NCBI GenBank assembly: GCA_964036315.1
Contig: OZ038480.1
Location: 17,302,454-17,366,453, forward strand
DNA length: 64,000 nucleotides
Direction of reading: 5' to 3'
DNA from: Acanthosepion esculentum
Lineage: Eukaryota > Mollusca > Cephalopoda > Sepiida > Sepiidae
The notes under the pieces are model-generated. The model worked only from the letters and a program-made list of their open reading frames with translations. It made no database searches and was not told the DNA's origin. Positions 62,269 through 64,000 of this stretch are shown one piece after another (the stretch's first letter is position 1; each line of letters begins with the position of its first letter). The position numbers and the translations under genes are program-made.

Positions 62269-62430
62269 ATGCATGTTTCATTAAATAATATACACAAGTT
62301 TTTCGTATAGTCTGATAAGCTTAATCACATTATCGTTGAAAGACGAAAGGAAAACACCATATTGACACATGTTTGAATCCAATCTAAGCCATTATCAAAG
62401 ATGACAATTTTAATAAATCAAACAACACAT
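62184..62430. repeat. (TA)n and dispersed repeat family E, copy 2
   Basis: The TA run to 62265 is followed directly by the family E copy at 62268-62424, so families D and E are chained through microsatellite DNA. Confidence 0.8.
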
Positions 62431-62700
62431 ATACGAAACCACAATAATGGCCCGCCCTTGCTGTTTGAATAAGCTCAAAGTAGCGACAAACTCTTATTTA
62501 CGAGCCAAGGAAGCTAAAAACGCGTTGTAGCTCGTGACGTCACACATGACGACGCGAGAGTGAAAACGAGAAGTATTATGTATGGGAAGCCATTGCTATA
62601 AACCAATGGCTTCTGCTATAGATTATAGGCATTTAAGAATGTTTGTGGAGATTTCATAGTTTATTTTGTTCAGGTTAGTTTTCAACTGTTTTATGTATAT
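62431..62700. other. GC-richer unassigned block with a CRE palindrome
   Basis: TGACGTCA at 62535-62542 lies among CpG-bearing sequence (AACGCGTTG, GACGACGCGAG). An inverted pair AAGCCATTGCTATAAACCAATGGCTT lies at 62588-62613. It could be a promoter fragment; no gene is visible. Confidence 0.3.
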
Positions 62701-62708
62701 AGCTTCAA

Positions 62709-62759
<51 letters not shown>

Positions 62760-63257
62760 TGTGTGTGTGTGCGTGTGTGTGTCTGCAAAGTCATACGCAG
62801 ACAGCGGGCGATGAATAGAGAATAAGATCTTTTACAATGTAGGTTTGGCGGCAAATTAATTATTTTGTTTGAAGTGGATATGCAAAAATTAAACTTTTCT
62901 TAGAGATTCTAGATAAACATCGAGGTAACTAAAAAAGAACTCAGTCAAGGACTGATAACGTCTGAAAACATGGCGCGCATCCACACGCCCACATATGCAA
63001 CAGGCGAGTAAGAGAAACTGTTAAAGATGCACATAATCAGTCGGTGATAAATATCCTTTTATTTTCTAGGAAGCACAAACAGAAAGAAGCAAGAACGAGC
63101 ATGAGTTTGAAAATTAAAGGCCATTGTCAAGTGAAAAGATGAGAACAGATTTTTGTTAAATGCGTCAATGTCAATGAGACAAAGAATCGTGTATTTATGT
63201 CCGGACTGTTTTTCCTTTCATTCTAAAAATAACAACCAAACAATCTAGCGATCCTAT
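62701..63257. other. (TA)n/(TG)n then unassigned DNA
   Basis: (TA)n 62709-62757 and a (TG)n stretch to about 62782 are followed by sequence without recognisable features. Confidence 0.55.
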
Positions 63258-63260
63258 TCA

Positions 63261-63331
<71 letters not shown>

Positions 63332-63346
63332 TCCAGTCTATGAATG

Positions 63347-63412
<66 letters not shown>

Positions 63413-63441
63413 GTTGATACATCTATCCCAGTCTATAAATG

Positions 63442-63493
<52 letters not shown>

Positions 63494-63521
63494 CCGCCTG
63501 TTGTCTATCTATCTTCGTATC

Positions 63522-63579
<58 letters not shown>

Positions 63580-63610
63580 CTGTTGATACATCTATCCCAG
63601 TCTATAAATG

Positions 63611-63658
<48 letters not shown>

Positions 63659-63686
63659 CCGCCTGTTCTCTATCTATCTTCGTATC

Positions 63687-63760
<74 letters not shown>

Positions 63761-63791
63761 CTGTTGATACATCTATCCCAGTCTATAAATG

Positions 63792-63851
<60 letters not shown>

Positions 63852-63879
63852 CCGCCTGTTGTCTATCTATCTTCGTCTC

Positions 63880-63933
<54 letters not shown>

Positions 63934-63961
63934 CCGCCTGTTGTCTATCTATCTTCGTATC

Positions 63962-64000
<39 letters not shown>
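63258..64000. repeat. (TATC)n locus 3 with higher-order pattern, continues past the window
   Basis: Pure TATC blocks of 50-90 bp alternate with two interruption words. One is TTGATACATCTATCCCAGTC TATAAATGAT (near 63414, 63584 and 63764). The other is CTCCGCCTGTTGTCTATC ... CTTCGT(A/C)TCTT (near 63492, 63657, 63851 and 63931). The words recur in a set order, giving a larger repeat of roughly 170-190 bp. Confidence 0.92.

Noticed and set aside
63258..64000. CRISPR-like array because of regular repeats with spacers
   Set aside because: The repeats are TATC microsatellite blocks and the interruptions are themselves repeated words; the DNA is eukaryotic.

Overview
The window is eukaryotic repeat-rich DNA, most likely from a mollusc and probably a cephalopod. 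This rests on very long TA, TATC and TTTC microsatellites, mariner, Penelope-like and RTE/CR1-type LINE relics, and several tRNA- or 5S-derived SINEs. The species call is inference. I see no bacterial features and no convincing multi-exon host gene.

Positions 1-32343 are one structure: a head-to-tail array of a non-LTR retrotransposon of the L1/Tx1 type. All copies are on the minus strand with a period of about 7.1 kb. Four complete units (U2-U5) and one cut by the window edge (U1) are present. Each unit reads, in sense, 5' UTR (about 810 bp), ORF1 (687 aa, one CCHC knuckle), an 11-nt gap, ORF2 (1154 aa from ATG; AP-like endonuclease, reverse transcriptase with YADD, C-terminal CCHC finger) and 3' UTR (about 750 bp). 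Every ORF is open. Units abut exactly, with no poly(A) tail, spacer or target-site duplication between them. The 5' UTR carries a row of small RNA hairpins, most with UNCG-type loops. The outer 5' boundary of the array (about 32343) lies 30 bp downstream of a minus-strand TATA box, which itself follows a CCAAT box. Shared variants show that the units are mosaics.

Positions 32344-44514 are AT-rich and accessory. They hold broken LINE reverse transcriptases, a Penelope-type GIY-YIG relic, tRNA-headed SINEs with foldback copies, a 550-bp MITE nested in a LINE relic, many TA runs, and a short CpG-rich block near 35.0-35.4 kb that could be a promoter or first exon.

Positions 44515-48115 are a 3.6-kb minisatellite of 21-bp units (7 codons) with higher-order repeats. 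Positions 48116-64000 hold more LINE relics, a nearly complete but frameshifted mariner (50067-51354) inserted in a TA run, a 1.4-kb TTTC tract, a cluster of 5S- and tRNA-headed SINEs sharing one body, and (TATC)n arrays with repeated interruption motifs that run off the right edge.

The only genes that look functional are the LINE ORFs. ORF1 would coat the element RNA and ORF2 would nick DNA and reverse-transcribe it. The most unusual features are the tandem arrangement, the promoter at the array edge and the hairpin-studded leader.
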